This document shows positions 1 to 10,962 of a stretch of DNA of 64,000 nt, one piece after another. The notes beneath the pieces are model-generated. The model had not been told where the DNA came from, ran no database searches, and saw only the letters and a program-made list of their open reading frames with translations. This DNA comes from Caenorhabditis remanei. Its lineage: Eukaryota; Nematoda; Chromadorea; Rhabditida; Rhabditidae. Location: the NCBI RefSeq assembly GCF_010183535.1, contig NC_071330.1, positions 1,187,217 to 1,251,216 of the forward strand. Direction: 5' to 3'. A program made the translations under genes and the position numbers. Position 1 is the stretch's first letter. Every line of letters begins with the position of its first letter.

Positions 1-319
1 TTTTGTTGTAAAAAGCCCCTAAAAATGGTAAAATTTGTGTTAAATTTCGTTTTTTGGGGAAACGGAAACCTTTCCAGCAAAAAACCCTCAAAAAATATCA
101 TTCGAGTAAGAGAACAATTTTTCAGAAAATCCCGAAAATTCCTAGAGTCTGGCGTGCTTTTGACGCGTTTTGAAAGTCCAGAAATCTTGAAAATTTCATT
201 AAAACCTTGAGACTGAGGCGGAATCAACCCTGATAGAAATTTGAGGTTTTTCGAAATCTTGTTTCTTGTTCAGAAAAAAAAACTAATTTTTCAGACAATT
301 TGAATATGATATTCTTGAT

Positions 320-820
320 CAGCGCATTCTGCCGGTTCAGAAAAGTATAATCATGCCCTATTTCAGAAAATTTAGGATTTTTGTCTAAATTTTCGCGGTG
401 AGACCCGAAAAATCAGAATTTTTTGAAAGTAGGGCATGATTATACTTTTTTGAACCCTCAAAATCTGCAGATTTTGAAAATTCAATTATTCATTCCGGGA
501 ATTTCACGTTTACCGATTTTCGAGCAGATTATGAAACTGTGACTCATCTTTTTTTTATGTTGCTTTGAGTTTACAGTCAAAACTAATAAAATATTCAAAG
601 CGCATCATCACGATTCAGAAAAGTATAACCATGGCATACTTTTGATCAAATAAATTTTTGACCTACGCTATGAGCCTTTGATATCGTGGTAGGACCAAAA
701 TCTTTCAAAACATTCGCAACACTTGCTTCTTGTTCGCACAATTCTCATTTTCAGGCAATTTGAATATGATATTCATGATCAGCGCTTAAAGACGGTTCAG
801 AAAAGTATAATCATGTAGGA
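320..820. repeat. Repeats of a TTCAGAAAAGTATAATCATG motif
   Basis: The motif ggttcagaaaagtataatc occurs near 333 and 794, with a variant near 617. An inverted copy (gattatacttttttgaaccc) near 435 makes 325-465 a potential hairpin. No coding signal is seen in 1-830. Confidence 0.6.
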
Positions 821-844
821 TTTCAAAAACTATGTTCCTTTAAC

Positions 845-945
845 GTCGTTCTTACAACTGCGCTCCACCAAAATCTCTTTTTCTCTGCGTCTCTCAATTT
901 CGCACACAACTTTCTTTGGTTTCGGTAGAGCGCGATTGTAAGACG
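845..945. repeat. Dispersed ~100-bp inverted-repeat element (GCGCTCCACC family)
   Basis: It starts tcttacaactgcgctccacc and ends ggtagagcgcgattgtaaga, so the ends are inverted copies. The middle is a conserved stretch around ctctcaatttcgcacacaa. Other copies sit near 29770-29882, 40704-40812, 46140-46282 and 47502-47640. Several lie inside introns or next to exon ends. Confidence 0.75.
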
Positions 946-958
946 TGCCCCCACCAAC

Positions 959-2866
959 CTGCTGAATATCATTCTCCTTGCCAGGTATCAAGTTCTCCAC
1001 TTTAATTTTCAACGTGTCAATTTGAAAGTTCTTCAACCAATACTCGATATACTTTGACGTTCTGCTCACAAAAGTGGCATTCAATCTCAACTTCTCCGTC
1101 GGAAATGTTCCAGAAGTGATGTTCTTCATTCGGTCACTCGACCATCCTCCATGCACGAAGTTCGGTGATTTCTTCTTGTTCAAAAAAACTGCATGGAAAG
1201 TGTGTTCCGGTGAGAATTGTGCAGTGATCTCTGTGAATTGGTCATGATTCCAAGTGGTCGTGAAGTGGAGGAGTAGTTGTTGTACGTGGGGTTGCTCACT
1301 TCGAGACAGGGAGAGCAGGATTTTACAGGATTGTTCCAAGTTTGATCTGGAAATGAAAAAGGGTGGTACTGGCTAATAATAACACAATAACATACTTGCA
1401 AACTAGGCTAACTTACTTCAACCAGAGTGTTATGAGCTGAAAAATATACCAAAATGTAGATCTCGACGAGTTCTATGCCCGTGACCTACTACGGGCCGGA
1501 TGGCTACGGAAAAAAGCGCCGAAAACCGCGAAAAAGGATTAAAACCCTAATGTAACCCTGTCCGGTGATATTCGCTTTTGGAACACGGAGAAATAGAACT
1601 GTTACAAAATGGAACTCTAGTTCTGGTTTTGAAAATGTTTATTGGGCTTGTCGGATATAATTTTATTCCGTTTTTTGTTGACATTTGAATAAACATAGTC
1701 AATCTCTCCATAATACACTTGTTTTTTTTTGAAAATCCTTGGCCAAACGTTATTTTTTACAGTAATAACATACTTGCAAACTAGGCTAACTTACTTCAAC
1801 CAGAGTGTTATGAGCTGAAAAATATACCAAAATATAGATCTCGGCGAGTTCTATGTGTCTGACTTACTACGGTCCGGATGGTTATCCATTTAGATATCGC
1901 GGCCCTAGATAAAGTGACAAAAAACGCTAAAAGTATATTAAAAAACAAGAATTGTCGAAAATCGGGTCGACCCGGATTCAAAAGTGGGTGCTCATTTTTT
2001 AACAAAATTTTTTTGAAATTTTTCGGAAATTTAGCGTAAACGTGCTTCAATTTTCATTCATATTCAACTTTTATTGAATTTTAAGGTTTTAGTCCAAAAT
2101 CTGAATTTTTTCAAAAATAAAAAACCCAAATTTTCAGAATTTGTTCAAAACATGTTTCAAAACGAGCCGAGCGGGTCGTGACAAGTCTGAAAAATTATTA
2201 TAACCCTCCCCGAGAAGGTTTGAAACGCGCTCCGTCGAACAGTGGTTGGCGTGGTGCCAAAAAAAAACGATTAGGTGAGCACCAAGTTTGAATTTGGCAC
2301 AGTCCCATGAAGTTCATTTGTCTTATCTTTGAGGTGGAGCCAATATAAACCGTGACGCGCACGCAACGCGACACGGAAAAGATTCAAATCTGTTTGTTGC
2401 GAACCTTACGCTTCGAAATTATATTCGGTCCGTTTTAAACAAAATTTGAATTTTTGAATAAAAATGGGAATTTAAGCACTTTTTAAAAAATGAGAAATCA
2501 TTTTTTAATTCGGCCCGCCCGATTTTTGACAAGCCAGACAAATACTCATCCAACCCAAAGTAAGTCACACGCATAGAACTCGTTGAGCTGTACATTTTGG
2601 TATATTTTTCAGCTCACAATTTCAATATTGAAGCGAGTTACGCGTCGGCTCGTATTGACAATATCACCCTACAGTACTCTCTACAGTACCATGGCTACAG
2701 TAACCCACCTGGTCTTCCGATCCAATCTCTTCATGAACACCAACAAACTGTCTCCATCCATATCCAGAAATTGCATTCCATCCGGGCGGGTTATACTTTG
2801 TAACCATTCGGCGACTCGTTGATGTTGGGTAAAGTAGGTGAGACGACGATCCGGTGGTTGAGACAT
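959..2866 (-). CDS. Partial two-exon gene model, family not recognised
   Basis: Two minus-strand exons join in phase: 2709-2866 (start codon at 2866, donor CAG|gtgggt) and 959-1346 (acceptor atttccag, donor CAG|gttggt). They give about 181 residues. The N-terminal exon is charged and contains EWLQSITRPDG. The second exon is rich in Phe, Lys and Thr with no signal peptide or membrane segment. I do not recognise the family; a diverged F-box-associated protein is possible, given F-box genes elsewhere in the window, but nothing proves it. The 1.36-kb intron is filled with MITE fragments. No downstream exon or stop is found between position 1 and 958, so the 3' end probably lies outside the window. 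Reading on without splicing runs into a dispersed repeat at 845-945, which argues that 959 is a real donor. Confidence 0.4.
1388..2660. repeat. Nested and broken MITE fragments in the intron of the first gene
   Basis: Two direct copies of the left end of the CATACTTGCAA element lie at about 1388-1545 and 1763-1900. A right-end half is at about 2553-2645 (tacattttggtatatttttcag, then cgagttacgcg). Between them, about 1945-2190 resembles the GC-rich CAGACTTG family. About 2219-2410 matches a third repeat (gcacgcaacgcgac) that recurs at 26060-26280. Confidence 0.6.
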
Positions 2867-4518
2867 TATTTCATTCGATTGATTTCTTTTTTTTGGGGGG
2901 ATTTTTGATTATAGCAGATAGGGATTAGATAGAATTACCAAGAGAGTGCTGAAAATAGAATTTTGGAATTGAGAGGAATCCTTAAAACGGGAGGAATTAA
3001 ATTAAGATTTCAGAAATCTTCAAGGACCTCAGGGCGGAGCTTATCAACATATTTTTCAAATAAAAGAATGCACTTTTGATCTACACAAAAACCAATAAGA
3101 ACAGAGAATCCGAGTGTAAAACCATAAAATCTTCGGATAGAAAGAGAGGGAACACAATGATGCAAACCTACGGGTGTGTTCTTTTTTCATTTCGAAAAGA
3201 TGCGAAACGTTTCGAATTGTGTGAATGGAGGAAGAATACCTTCGAACAGAGAATAGACAAGAAGAAAGAACGATGAATGTGTGTACACGTGGCAATGAAG
3301 GCGATGCGTGAATTAACGGAATACTTGAAAATGATTTAGAGAAAGCGGAGGGAGGGAGGTGGTACAGTAACCTTTAGGGAGGAGGACAAGTTTTTCAGGC
3401 AAACCTTTACAATGAATTTGTTATGCTTTCAAGAGAGTTTTGTTACAAATCGGAGCTCACTTAGAAGGTATAAATATTTTTCAGGGTCCTGACTAGATAC
3501 CAGAGTTGTCCGGAATCCAGATTCCGGAAATTCCGGATTCCGAAATTCCGGGTTTTTTGACATTCCGGTTTCGGATTCCGGATTCCGGAAACTGAAAAAT
3601 GGCATTCCGTATAACTGTGCTAGATACTCTGTACATTTTAGCAAAATGTACCCAAATACTTGATGTATTTTGAGAACATTCTGAAATTGAGTTTAAAATG
3701 TACGATGTCTTAAAAACCCTGTTGTTATTCAGTTTTAACGGAAATTCGTGTTTTTTGTACCAGAATAATTGAGTTACTTGAAATTAAATTAAAAAAGAGA
3801 GATCTTATGAGATTTTGGGTTTCCAAGACTCTTAAAGGAATAAAAAAGTTAGGAGGCCTATGATTATTGAACAGGAGGCATAAGAATAGTGAAAATCTCA
3901 AAATGTAACTGAGCTCATTGTCAGCAATTTTTTTTGTTGTAAAAGTCATAAACCATATGGCAAAAAGATGTGAGACACAGCTATCTAGTAATTGGAATAG
4001 AGCAAGTCGTAAAATCGTTTGCTCATAGTTAACAAGAAATACATTTCGAAACTCAGTCAGTAAGCTCCAACGATTGGTACCCAATTTCTCATTTTTAAAC
4101 AAACTGTTTTGAAATTTTAAAAAGTTTCACACTAAAAAGTCAAATTTATGTAATATGAGTCGAAGACTTGACTTTTTGCAAAAAAAAACTTAATTCTGTG
4201 ACGTAGTATTAAAAAGTACAAAAAAGTACCTAAACATTTAAAAAATCCGACCAAACGCTTATTAGAAACAAACTTGTCAAATTTCGCCAATTGTTCGATT
4301 TTTTTCTAATTCTACTTCAAAAAAGTCCGAACTTCATAAATAACAAGCGTTTGGTTGAATTCTAGAGTACAGTCGAAAGTTCAACCTTTCGAAAAAAAAT
4401 CTTTAAAAATTAAAAATTCAAACATTTTTGTGATGTTCAAATCCCGCATTTTTTAAATATGAAAAAATCCTTATTAGAACCCAAATTCTGTGGAAAAAAA
4501 CCCAAAATTGAAAAAATC
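2867..4518. other. Intergenic DNA without a supported gene
   Basis: AT-rich sequence with one small MITE at 3501-3619. An open frame of about 125 codons on the minus strand (3725-4102) has no splice context or recognisable domain and is not called. A weak inverted repeat lies near 4240-4345 (accaaacgcttatt against aataacaagcgtttggt). Confidence 0.5.
3501..3619. mobile_element. Short hAT-like MITE, CAGAGTTG family
   Basis: The element runs from cagagttgtccgg to ggcattccgtataactgtg and is internally built of ATTCCGG repeats. It is flanked by the perfect 8-bp duplication ctagatac (3493-3500 and 3620-3627). Larger relatives are at 19496-19846 and 28387-28665. The 8-bp duplication and CAG/CTG-type ends fit the hAT superfamily. 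Confidence 0.8.
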
Positions 4519-4864
4519 CATACTTGCAACGGGCCGGGCCGGGCCGGGCCGTGACGAGAATTTCCAAGGCCCGGCCCGGCTGAAAAATTTGAATTGAAAA
4601 TTTGAACGAACATTTGAATTTTTTTGAATTTTTTCCCAAAAATGTCGAATTTTTGACTATACTTCAGAACTCAATCAAAAGATAGTTTTTCATCAAAAAA
4701 ATTGAAATTTTTAATGTAAATTTTCAAAAAAATTCAAAAAATTTGGTAAAAAATAGGAACCTTTTTTTTGAAGCCGGGCCTTCGGGCCGGGCCGGGCCTT
4801 GAAAATTCTCTACCGGCCCGGGCCTTCGGGCCATGCCGGGCCGGGCCGTAAATTTGCAAGTATG
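4519..4864. mobile_element. hAT-like MITE, GC-rich CATACTTGCAAC family
   Basis: Terminal inverted repeats catacttgcaacgggccggg and the reverse complement ending ttgcaagtatg enclose an AT-rich core. The 8-bp duplication aaaaaatc is perfect (4511-4518 and 4865-4872). The subterminal GGGCC repeats vary in number from copy to copy. Confidence 0.85.
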
Positions 4865-4872
4865 AAAAAATC

Positions 4873-5536
4873 CTTATTTCGAAACCGTTCGTCCTGAACT
4901 CTCTCCTAAAACCTTTTTTTAAAGAACATTCAAAATCTTCCCAAAAATCTTTTAAAATTAAATTAAGCCCAAAAATTTAAAAAAAAAGAGCTTTTAGTAA
5001 AGAAAAAGTCATAAAAGCCCAAACACACAGTTTTCAACACAAAGGCGACAAAGACCCCCCGGTGTTGGTGTCTGCGTCTCTTCTCTCTTTCTCTCTCACC
5101 GTTCGAGATGCCCCGAGTGACTAATTTTCTCGGCCACGGCCCCCCATTCGTCTCTCCTCCCGACACACACTCTCTCCTCACAAACAACCTCAATTGAGGG
5201 GAGGGGATGAGGAACGAGGAAGCGGCGTAGATTCGGACGGAGAGACGAGAGAGTGTGTGGAGTGAAGAGACTGAGAGAGAAAACAACACATATGGTTGGG
5301 GGTAAAAAGGAGAGAGTGTTGATGATGATAAATTGGTCAAATAAGGGAAGACAGGTGGTGGTGAAAATGAAAAGAGAAAACCGAGGAGTGTGATTGATGG
5401 ATGATAACGGAAAAGGGTAAAAAACAATGGGAGTGGTGCAGTTTCCTGTTAAAAATAGTGCTATTTTTGCGTTGGAACACTTTCATTTTGCAACTTGGGT
5501 TTTTTGCAACTACAGCAACTAATGACCTACCTTGAC
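4873..5536. other. Intergenic, purine/pyrimidine-biased stretch
   Basis: Positions 5060-5350 are rich in CTCTCT and GAGAGA blocks, with composition like the stretch upstream of lis-1 at 34900-35160. It could be a promoter or an untranslated exon. No start codon with a convincing donor is seen. Confidence 0.35.
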
Positions 5537-5880
5537 CATACTTGCAAACCGGGCCGAAACGGGCCGACACGGGCCGGCCCGTAACTCGCTTGGAACGCAA
5601 TATTATGAGCTCAAAAATATACGAAAATGTAGATCTCGGCGAGTTCTATGTCCGTGGCCTACTACGGGCCGGGAAAAAGTGCCAAAAAACGCGAAAATGG
5701 CCAAAACAACCTTTCTAGCCCGGCCCGCGGCACATTAACGAATAACCATCCGGCCCGTAGTAGGTCACGGACATAGAACTCGCCGAGATCTACATTTTGG
5801 TATATTTTTCAGCTCATAATATTCATTTTGAAGTGAGTTACGAACCGTCCCGGCCCGTTTCGGCCCGGTTTGCAAATATG
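5537..5880. mobile_element. hAT-like palindromic MITE, CATACTTGCAAACC family
   Basis: This 344-bp near-palindrome runs from catacttgcaaaccgggccg to cggcccggtttgcaaatatg. It is flanked by the perfect 8-bp duplication accttgac (5529-5536 and 5881-5888). Each arm contains tagatctcggcgagttctat and a copy of ttttcagctcataatatt. Relatives are at 9600-9943, about 13967-14321, 18628-18936 and 63725-64000. Confidence 0.9.
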
Positions 5881-5888
5881 ACCTTGAC

Positions 5889-6882
5889 CATTTTTCTCAC
5901 TATCCTGGCTGTTTCTTGAGCTCAAATTCTCACAGCCTAATCATATTCATGAAATTAATCTGTAACCTAATCTTTAAAAAAAACTCCTTTGAGCTGAAAA
6001 CAATTTGATCCCCAAAATTTCCGAGATTTTTTGTCACTATAAAATTTTGGTCAGTGTAACTTTTTACAGTGACCAAATTCCTGAAACGCTTTCTAGTAGA
6101 CTACAAACTACAAATTCATGTTATGAGCTATTTTCGGGTTAGGACACTTTGCATACAGTTTTTATAACTATGACAATTTGCAACTACAGTACTAGCCATA
6201 AAGATTGCACCTGAAAACGACCTACTTTGACCGTGTATCTTACTATCCCTGATTGACCCATCACCCCAATTTTCGTAGAGTATAAAGGTAAGAACCTAGG
6301 CTTCACATATGTAGTTGACAACTTTTTTGCACGGGCGGTACTTAACAAGTTGTACGGTAGCAAAGTGCTTTTCTCCTGAAATTGTTTTATTTCTAGAAAT
6401 ATAGTGATAACTCTCTAGGGACCGCCCGTACAAAAAACTGATCAACTTCAAAAATGGAAATCAAGTTTTGACCTACAGAATCTACAAAAATTGACATCGG
6501 GAGATGTTTCGTTTTACCTCGGAAAAATTGTCAATTATCTTGAAACTTTTTTGAAGAATTTTGACTAACATTTTCAGATTAAGCACTGTCATTTCAAAGC
6601 GTGTCAATTACTTAATTAAAACTCAAATTTTCACATTGCACAGACCGGAAATATGTTACTTTTATTACAAGAATGGTTTCCTTGAACGTTCAACCGGCTC
6701 TGATTAATTTCTTCTCTCAGATTTCTTGCCGAGCACAAATTGTCAGACAACATGCTCATTTTTCTTTCCGTTCTAATTAGACAAGATCAAAGTCCGTCTC
6801 ACATAGAGGATCAATAAGAAACTGATTTCTGGTAAATTTTAGGTCAAAAATGTTAGCTGTTAGTCTCAAGATTTTTAAAAAC
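5889..6882. other. Intergenic, with one half-palindrome
   Basis: No gene is seen. Positions 6310-6450 contain gttgacaacttttttgcacg and an inverted partner near 6420-6445. This is a decayed relative of the larger palindrome at 30820-31250. Confidence 0.4.
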
Positions 6883-6885
6883 TTA

Positions 6886-7769
6886 CTAGGGAATGGTCAG
6901 GACTGACTTTGGAGTTCAGCAACGAGACCTAGCAGAATCGAAAGACAATCGAATTCTGATGGGAAATCAGATTTCAAAAATTGCTGACGACCCTCCAGAA
7001 TCCAGATATCCTTGTCTGAAAATGCAAATTTAATACATGTGATTTACTCGATTTTCAACCCAAATTTAGCTGTGTTTCGCCCCAAATATCACGGCACCTG
7101 AACATGCATCTCGGCCAGCGATCCGTGGTCGAGAGGTGAGCGCGTCTGTCTATGAAACACGCTATGCGGGTTCGACCCCCGCTTTTTCAAACTTTTTTTT
7201 GTTTTTCTTTATTTCGGCGTTTTTTTTTTCTTTTTGAGCCGTTTTTAAATTGAATCGAACCAGAAACTGCGAACGGTTTTGAATAACACTAATTGCTTTG
7301 AAAGTTAAGCTAACTAGAAGTGACGGCTGGGGAGATCAACTTTCAGAATGTTCTCTATGGAAAGGAGGCTAGAAAACATGGGCGATATGTAGTTTCTGGT
7401 CGATTCAATTTAAAAACGGCTCAAAAAGAAAAAAACGCCGAAATAAAAAAAAACAAAAACAAAATTGGGCAAGCGGGGGTCGAACCTGCATAGCGTGCTT
7501 CAAAGGCAGACGCGCTCACCCCTCGACCACCAATCGCTGGCCGAGAGGCATGTTCAGGTGGCGTGATATTTGGGGGGAAATACAGCTAAATTTGGGTGGA
7601 AAATCGATTAAATCACATGTATTAAATTTGCATTTTCAGACAAGGATATCTGGATTCTGGAGGGTCGTCTGCAGTTTTTGAAAACTGATTTCCCATCAGA
7701 ATTCGATTCTCTTTCGATTCTGCTAGGTCTCGTTGCTGAACTCCAAAGTCAGTCCTGACCATTCCCTAG
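6886..7769. mobile_element. 884-bp PIF/Harbinger-like palindromic element with two opposed tRNA-like modules, copy 1
   Basis: Terminal repeats ctagggaatggtcaggactg and the inverse ending cagtcctgaccattccctag enclose long inverted arms. The flanking duplication is TTA (6883-6885 and 7770-7772); a TWA target is typical of PIF/Harbinger elements. Each arm carries a tRNA-like block: left at about 7118-7182 on plus, right at about 7467-7540 on minus. Both have an A-box-like tggtcgagaggtgag-type sequence (right-arm version slightly diverged) and a B-box-like GGTTCGAC. No transposase is encoded. The second copy is at 21087-21967. Confidence 0.88.
7118..7187 (+). other. tRNA-like module (not a functional tRNA) in the left arm of copy 1
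   Basis: An A-box-like TGGTCGAGAGG, a B-box GGTTCGACCCC, a T-arm-like hairpin (gcggg/cccgc) and a T5 run at 7183-7187 are present. The acceptor arm cannot pair and the anticodon arm is irregular, so it is a tRNA-derived fragment. Pol III transcription is an inference. Confidence 0.6.
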
Positions 7770-7772
7770 TTA

Positions 7773-8405
7773 GCAGAGTGCCAACAAAACAGAAAAAATG
7801 TATGAGAGAGGTGCGTCAGTTCTAGTGAAATTTCAGAAATACTGAGTTCTCTCTCTCAAAAAAAATTTAAAATACAAATCTCAGCTTCCCCGTCGTTGTT
7901 TTTCAGAAAATCTCACTATAATCTTCACTAACTCCAAAAAAAACATAAATACTCGTCATGAATACTGCATATCGAATACGAAAACAGTCCGGAGATCAAA
8001 ATGAGAAGGAGATGAGAGGCTTGACCTACTTGGCCATCTGCCATCATTTTCACTTAAGACACCTCCAATGCTACATGACAGACAGGTGATGAACATGAGC
8101 GGAAAAACAGAATGACACCATGTGATGAAAATAAATAATATGTAGTAATAATAATAGAAGTTTTTGCAAAAAATAAAAGGGCATGTGACTGTGTGAGGTA
8201 TTTTAAGAATGTTTATGGGGGACTCGCAATGTTTATGGGGGACTCTGAAAATAGCTTGAGGGTCACCTATTCCAGTACTTGGTAATCTGTCTTTAAATAA
8301 CTATTTTTCTGGAAAAACGATAGAAATATTTTGATTTATTTTCTCAGCAGGGTCGTTATATCCGTACAATACGTAAGACAATCCGCAAATATCCGCAAAA
8401 ACGTT
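7773..8405. other. Intergenic DNA upstream of the tRNA
   Basis: No protein gene is seen. An 18-bp direct repeat, aatgtttatgggggactc, occurs at 8208-8225 and 8228-8245. Confidence 0.5.
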
Positions 8406-8407
8406 TC

Positions 8408-8479
8408 TGGAGGTATGGGGAATTGAACCCCAGCCCTCTCCCATGCTAAGGGAGCGCTCTACCACTGAGCTATACCCCC
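8408..8479 (-). tRNA. tRNA-Ala (anticodon AGC)
   Basis: A complete 72-nt cloverleaf reads on the minus strand from 8479 to the discriminator A at 8408. The acceptor stem GGGGGTA/TACCTCC pairs fully, counting one G-T. The D stem is GCTC/GAGC. The anticodon stem CTCCC/GGGAG closes the loop TTAGCAT with anticodon AGC. The T arm is TGGGG-TTCAATT-CCCCA. A run of T on the coding strand follows within about ten bases, as expected for Pol III termination. There is no intron. Confidence 0.95.
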
Positions 8480-8617
8480 GCATGTCAACTAGCACTCAAG
8501 GAGACATTAAGTGTGTGGGGTGGGAGAAAATGACTGAGTGAAAAGAGGCAGAGGAAGATGGAGATAGGTATCAACGTGTGTCGGGTACGGATGGCATTTA
8601 TGAGTGTAATTTGCTTA

Positions 8618-8730
8618 AAACTCAATATTTCGAGCTGAAAAATATACGAAAATGTAGCTCTCGACGAGTACTCCATTTTGGTATATTTTTCAACTCACAT
8701 CATTAAAATTAAAGTGAGTTACTTGTCATG
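8618..8730. repeat. Mini-palindrome derived from the CATACTTGCAA MITE family
   Basis: The core gagctgaaaaatatacgaaa and its inverse ttttggtatatttttcaact are joined with almost no spacer. Only the subterminal parts of the 344-bp element remain. Confidence 0.6.
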
Positions 8731-9173
8731 ACAGTGCCTGAGCGACATTTTTGACTATAATTCTGGCTCCGCCGCACTTCGCATCAGTCCATTTCGCAAC
8801 CGTTTTATTTGTCACCAATAAGGATCCCAACTTCATTTTTCCTAGTTTCTACTTCTCCAGAAGCGGTTTGATTACGTTACGATTTGGTTACGGTATATTT
8901 TAAAGTGGCGAAACGTCGTAGTTGCGAATTGTCGCGAAACCATAATTCTCCTCTCTTTATGGGTATACTGTAATACTGTCGAGCAAGTGCGCTCTAATGA
9001 TACTTGAGGTTACTGTGGGAATTGTGGGAATTTTGGTTCAAGTTTAGTGCGAGCTATGCTATTGCGCTCTACTGGTAAATGCGATAGGATTACGGTAGGT
9101 GTTGCAACATTGTTCAGGGAATACGATTAAAAGTACTTTATTGGTAAACAGTTCTTGAGGAAACTCGCTTGAA
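8731..9173. other. Intergenic, 3' flank of the helical-protein gene
   Basis: A reverse-strand polyadenylation signal (tttatt at 9137-9142) lies about 30 bases beyond the stop of the gene at 9174. Nothing else is recognised. Confidence 0.5.
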
Positions 9174-10962
9174 TCAATTGCATACACTGATTTTAGCATT
9201 CCCAACTGCTTTCTTGAGCCCATTCCACTTCTTCACAAAGAACTCGACGACATCTTCTTCATGGAAATAAATCTGGTACGGGAAGTAGAAGCATTCCATT
9301 TCAGAAATCTTCGATTCCATTTTTCGAAGTCTCTTCCAGAACTCATCAAACTGTTCCAGACGGTAGTATCCTTCCAGTTCGTCTTCGATTTCAGCAGTCG
9401 ACTGCCATTTGAGATTAGGGCGGTATCCACTCAGTCGATGGCAACGGTTGACGTATGAACGATAGCGTCCGAGACATTTCAGCAGTTTCTTTTCGTGCAT
9501 TTCTTGGAACTGAAAATTATAGAGATGTGTATTATAGGCGTATTAAAGTTTATTTTTTCAGCCGCCGCTATTTCTGGCGTTGGTTTCGATAGGTTTTAGC
9601 ATACTTGCAAACCGGGCCAAAACAGCCGACATGGGCTCAATATTATGGGATTAAAAATATACCAAAATGTATATCTCGACGAGTTCTATGCGCGTGACCT
9701 ACTACGGGCCGGATGACTATTCGTTAATGTGCCGCGTGCCGCGGGCCGGGCTAGAATGGCTTTTTTGGCCATTTTTGCCGGCCCGCTTCACATTAACGAA
9801 TAGCCATCCGGCCCGTAGTAGGTCACGGGCATAGAACTCGTCCAGATCAGCATTTTGGTATTTTTTTCAGCTCATAAAATTGAGTTTGGCGCGAGTTGCG
9901 CGCCGGCCCGTTTCGGCTCGTTTCGGCCCGGTTTGCAAGTATGGATTTTAGTGTTTTTCTACCAATATTTCTTGTATTCTATCGAAATTATTAAAGAATA
10001 CAACAAAAACGATCGAAAATACGGTTAAAATTCGCGGTCTAAGTTGAATTTCTAGGCCACCGCGGTCTAAGTTGAATTTCTAGGCCACCGCATCAGTTTT
10101 CTTAGGCCATTTCACTGACCAAACTTTCTGGCGCTTGCTTTCAGCGGATAGTGCCCCAAATTAAAAAAAATATTTTCACCCGGTACGGTCCTAACTCACT
10201 TCTTTGCTCTCATCTTTCAAATGAGCTCTCCGTCTCTCCAATTCCTCTTTCTCTATTTTCTCTTCCTCATGTTTTGATACTAATTGAATATAAATCAAAA
10301 ATTCAGATCTATCTTCTTTTCTAACACTATTCCAAAGTTTACGGAACTCAAGTCCCGCTTCGTAATGTTTGAGTTGGCGAGCAGGTGTAGTTTGTGGTGT
10401 CTGTAATATATTTGAATTGAAAAAAAAAACATTTAAAAACATGTTTCATAGTTAATTGGAATTATCATCAGAGCACTCAGTTTAGTAGCCGGGCCTTGAG
10501 ATAAGGCCCGGCTGTTCGAGGCCCGGCCACTAAACAGATTGTACAGCGGTTCTCACTAAACTTATGGTGGACATGAAAATAGAACCGAGTAGAGCTCATC
10601 GAGGTCTACAATTTGACAGGTTGATCGACTCTTAATTGTCATTTTGAAGCGAGCTATCTCAAGGCCCGGATTCGGCCCGGTGACAACTATGCTAAATCAG
10701 GGACGTGCGGAACGGAATACAAAAATTCCCCAAAATTTTCTTCCGATTTCCGGGAAATTATGCGGAAAAACTTTGGTTCCGAAAAACTCCAACGTGGACA
10801 GTGCCAATACGTCAAGTATGTGTCAAAAGTTACAGAATTTTTAGTTTTCACTGCATATTTATTGATTTTGACTATGAAAATTTTGAAAGGAACTCTCACC
10901 TCTTGCTTATTGCTTGCTGAGGTAGTTACCGGCTCCACATCATCTGTTTTATCATCCAACAT
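9174..10962 (-). CDS. Small charged helical protein of unknown function
   Basis: Three minus-strand exons keep phase 0 throughout: 10900-10962, 10200-10400 and 9174-9509. They give 199 residues. The start codon at 10962 is one base behind a TTTTTCAG acceptor, so it is probably SL1 trans-spliced. A polyadenylation signal follows at 9137-9142. The protein is rich in Glu, Lys and Arg and probably helical. There is a strongly charged stretch around residues 65-85 (EEEKIEKEELERRRAHLKDE) and an aromatic C-terminal half (FYFPYQIYFHEEDVVEFF). No known domain, signal peptide or membrane segment is recognised. It sits directly downstream of the Skp1-like gene on the same strand. The first exon of both this gene and its upstream neighbour is repeated in inverted orientation near 21-23 kb. 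Confidence 0.75.
9600..9943. mobile_element. hAT-like palindromic MITE, CATACTTGCAAACC family, inside an intron
   Basis: A 344-bp copy lies in intron 2 of the helical-protein gene. The flanks ggttttag (9592-9599) and gattttag (9944-9951) match at 7 of 8 bases. It has the same length as the 5537-5880 copy. Confidence 0.85.
10033..10088. repeat. Two exact tandem copies of a 28-bp unit
   Basis: The unit starts cgcggtctaagttgaatttc and ends taggccac; copies are at 10033-10060 and 10061-10088. The tract lies in an intron. The phrase tttctaggcca also occurs in the palindrome near 53640. Confidence 0.85.
10485..10692. repeat. Decayed GC-rich MITE in intron 1 of the helical-protein gene
   Basis: gccgggccttgagataaggc at the left and ctcaaggcccggattcggcc at the right form weak inverted ends. 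The middle resembles the CATACTTGCAA family (gagctcatcgaggtctac). Confidence 0.5.

Noticed and set aside
830..958. Unspliced continuation of the first gene to position 830
   Set aside because: The added residues are encoded by a dispersed repeat found at four other places, so a donor at 959 is preferred.
3725..4102. 125-codon hydrophobic open frame on minus, considered as a receptor fragment
   Set aside because: No receptor motifs, no flanking exons and no repeat of the frame in a neighbouring gene.
4963..5427. 154-codon open frame on minus
   Set aside because: It is the reverse of a GAGAGA-rich tract; residues are Ser/Pro/Leu runs without family resemblance, and no splice context fits.
7118..7187. 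tRNA gene in the PIF-like element
   Set aside because: A and B boxes are present, but the acceptor stem cannot form and the anticodon arm is irregular, so it is called tRNA-like only.
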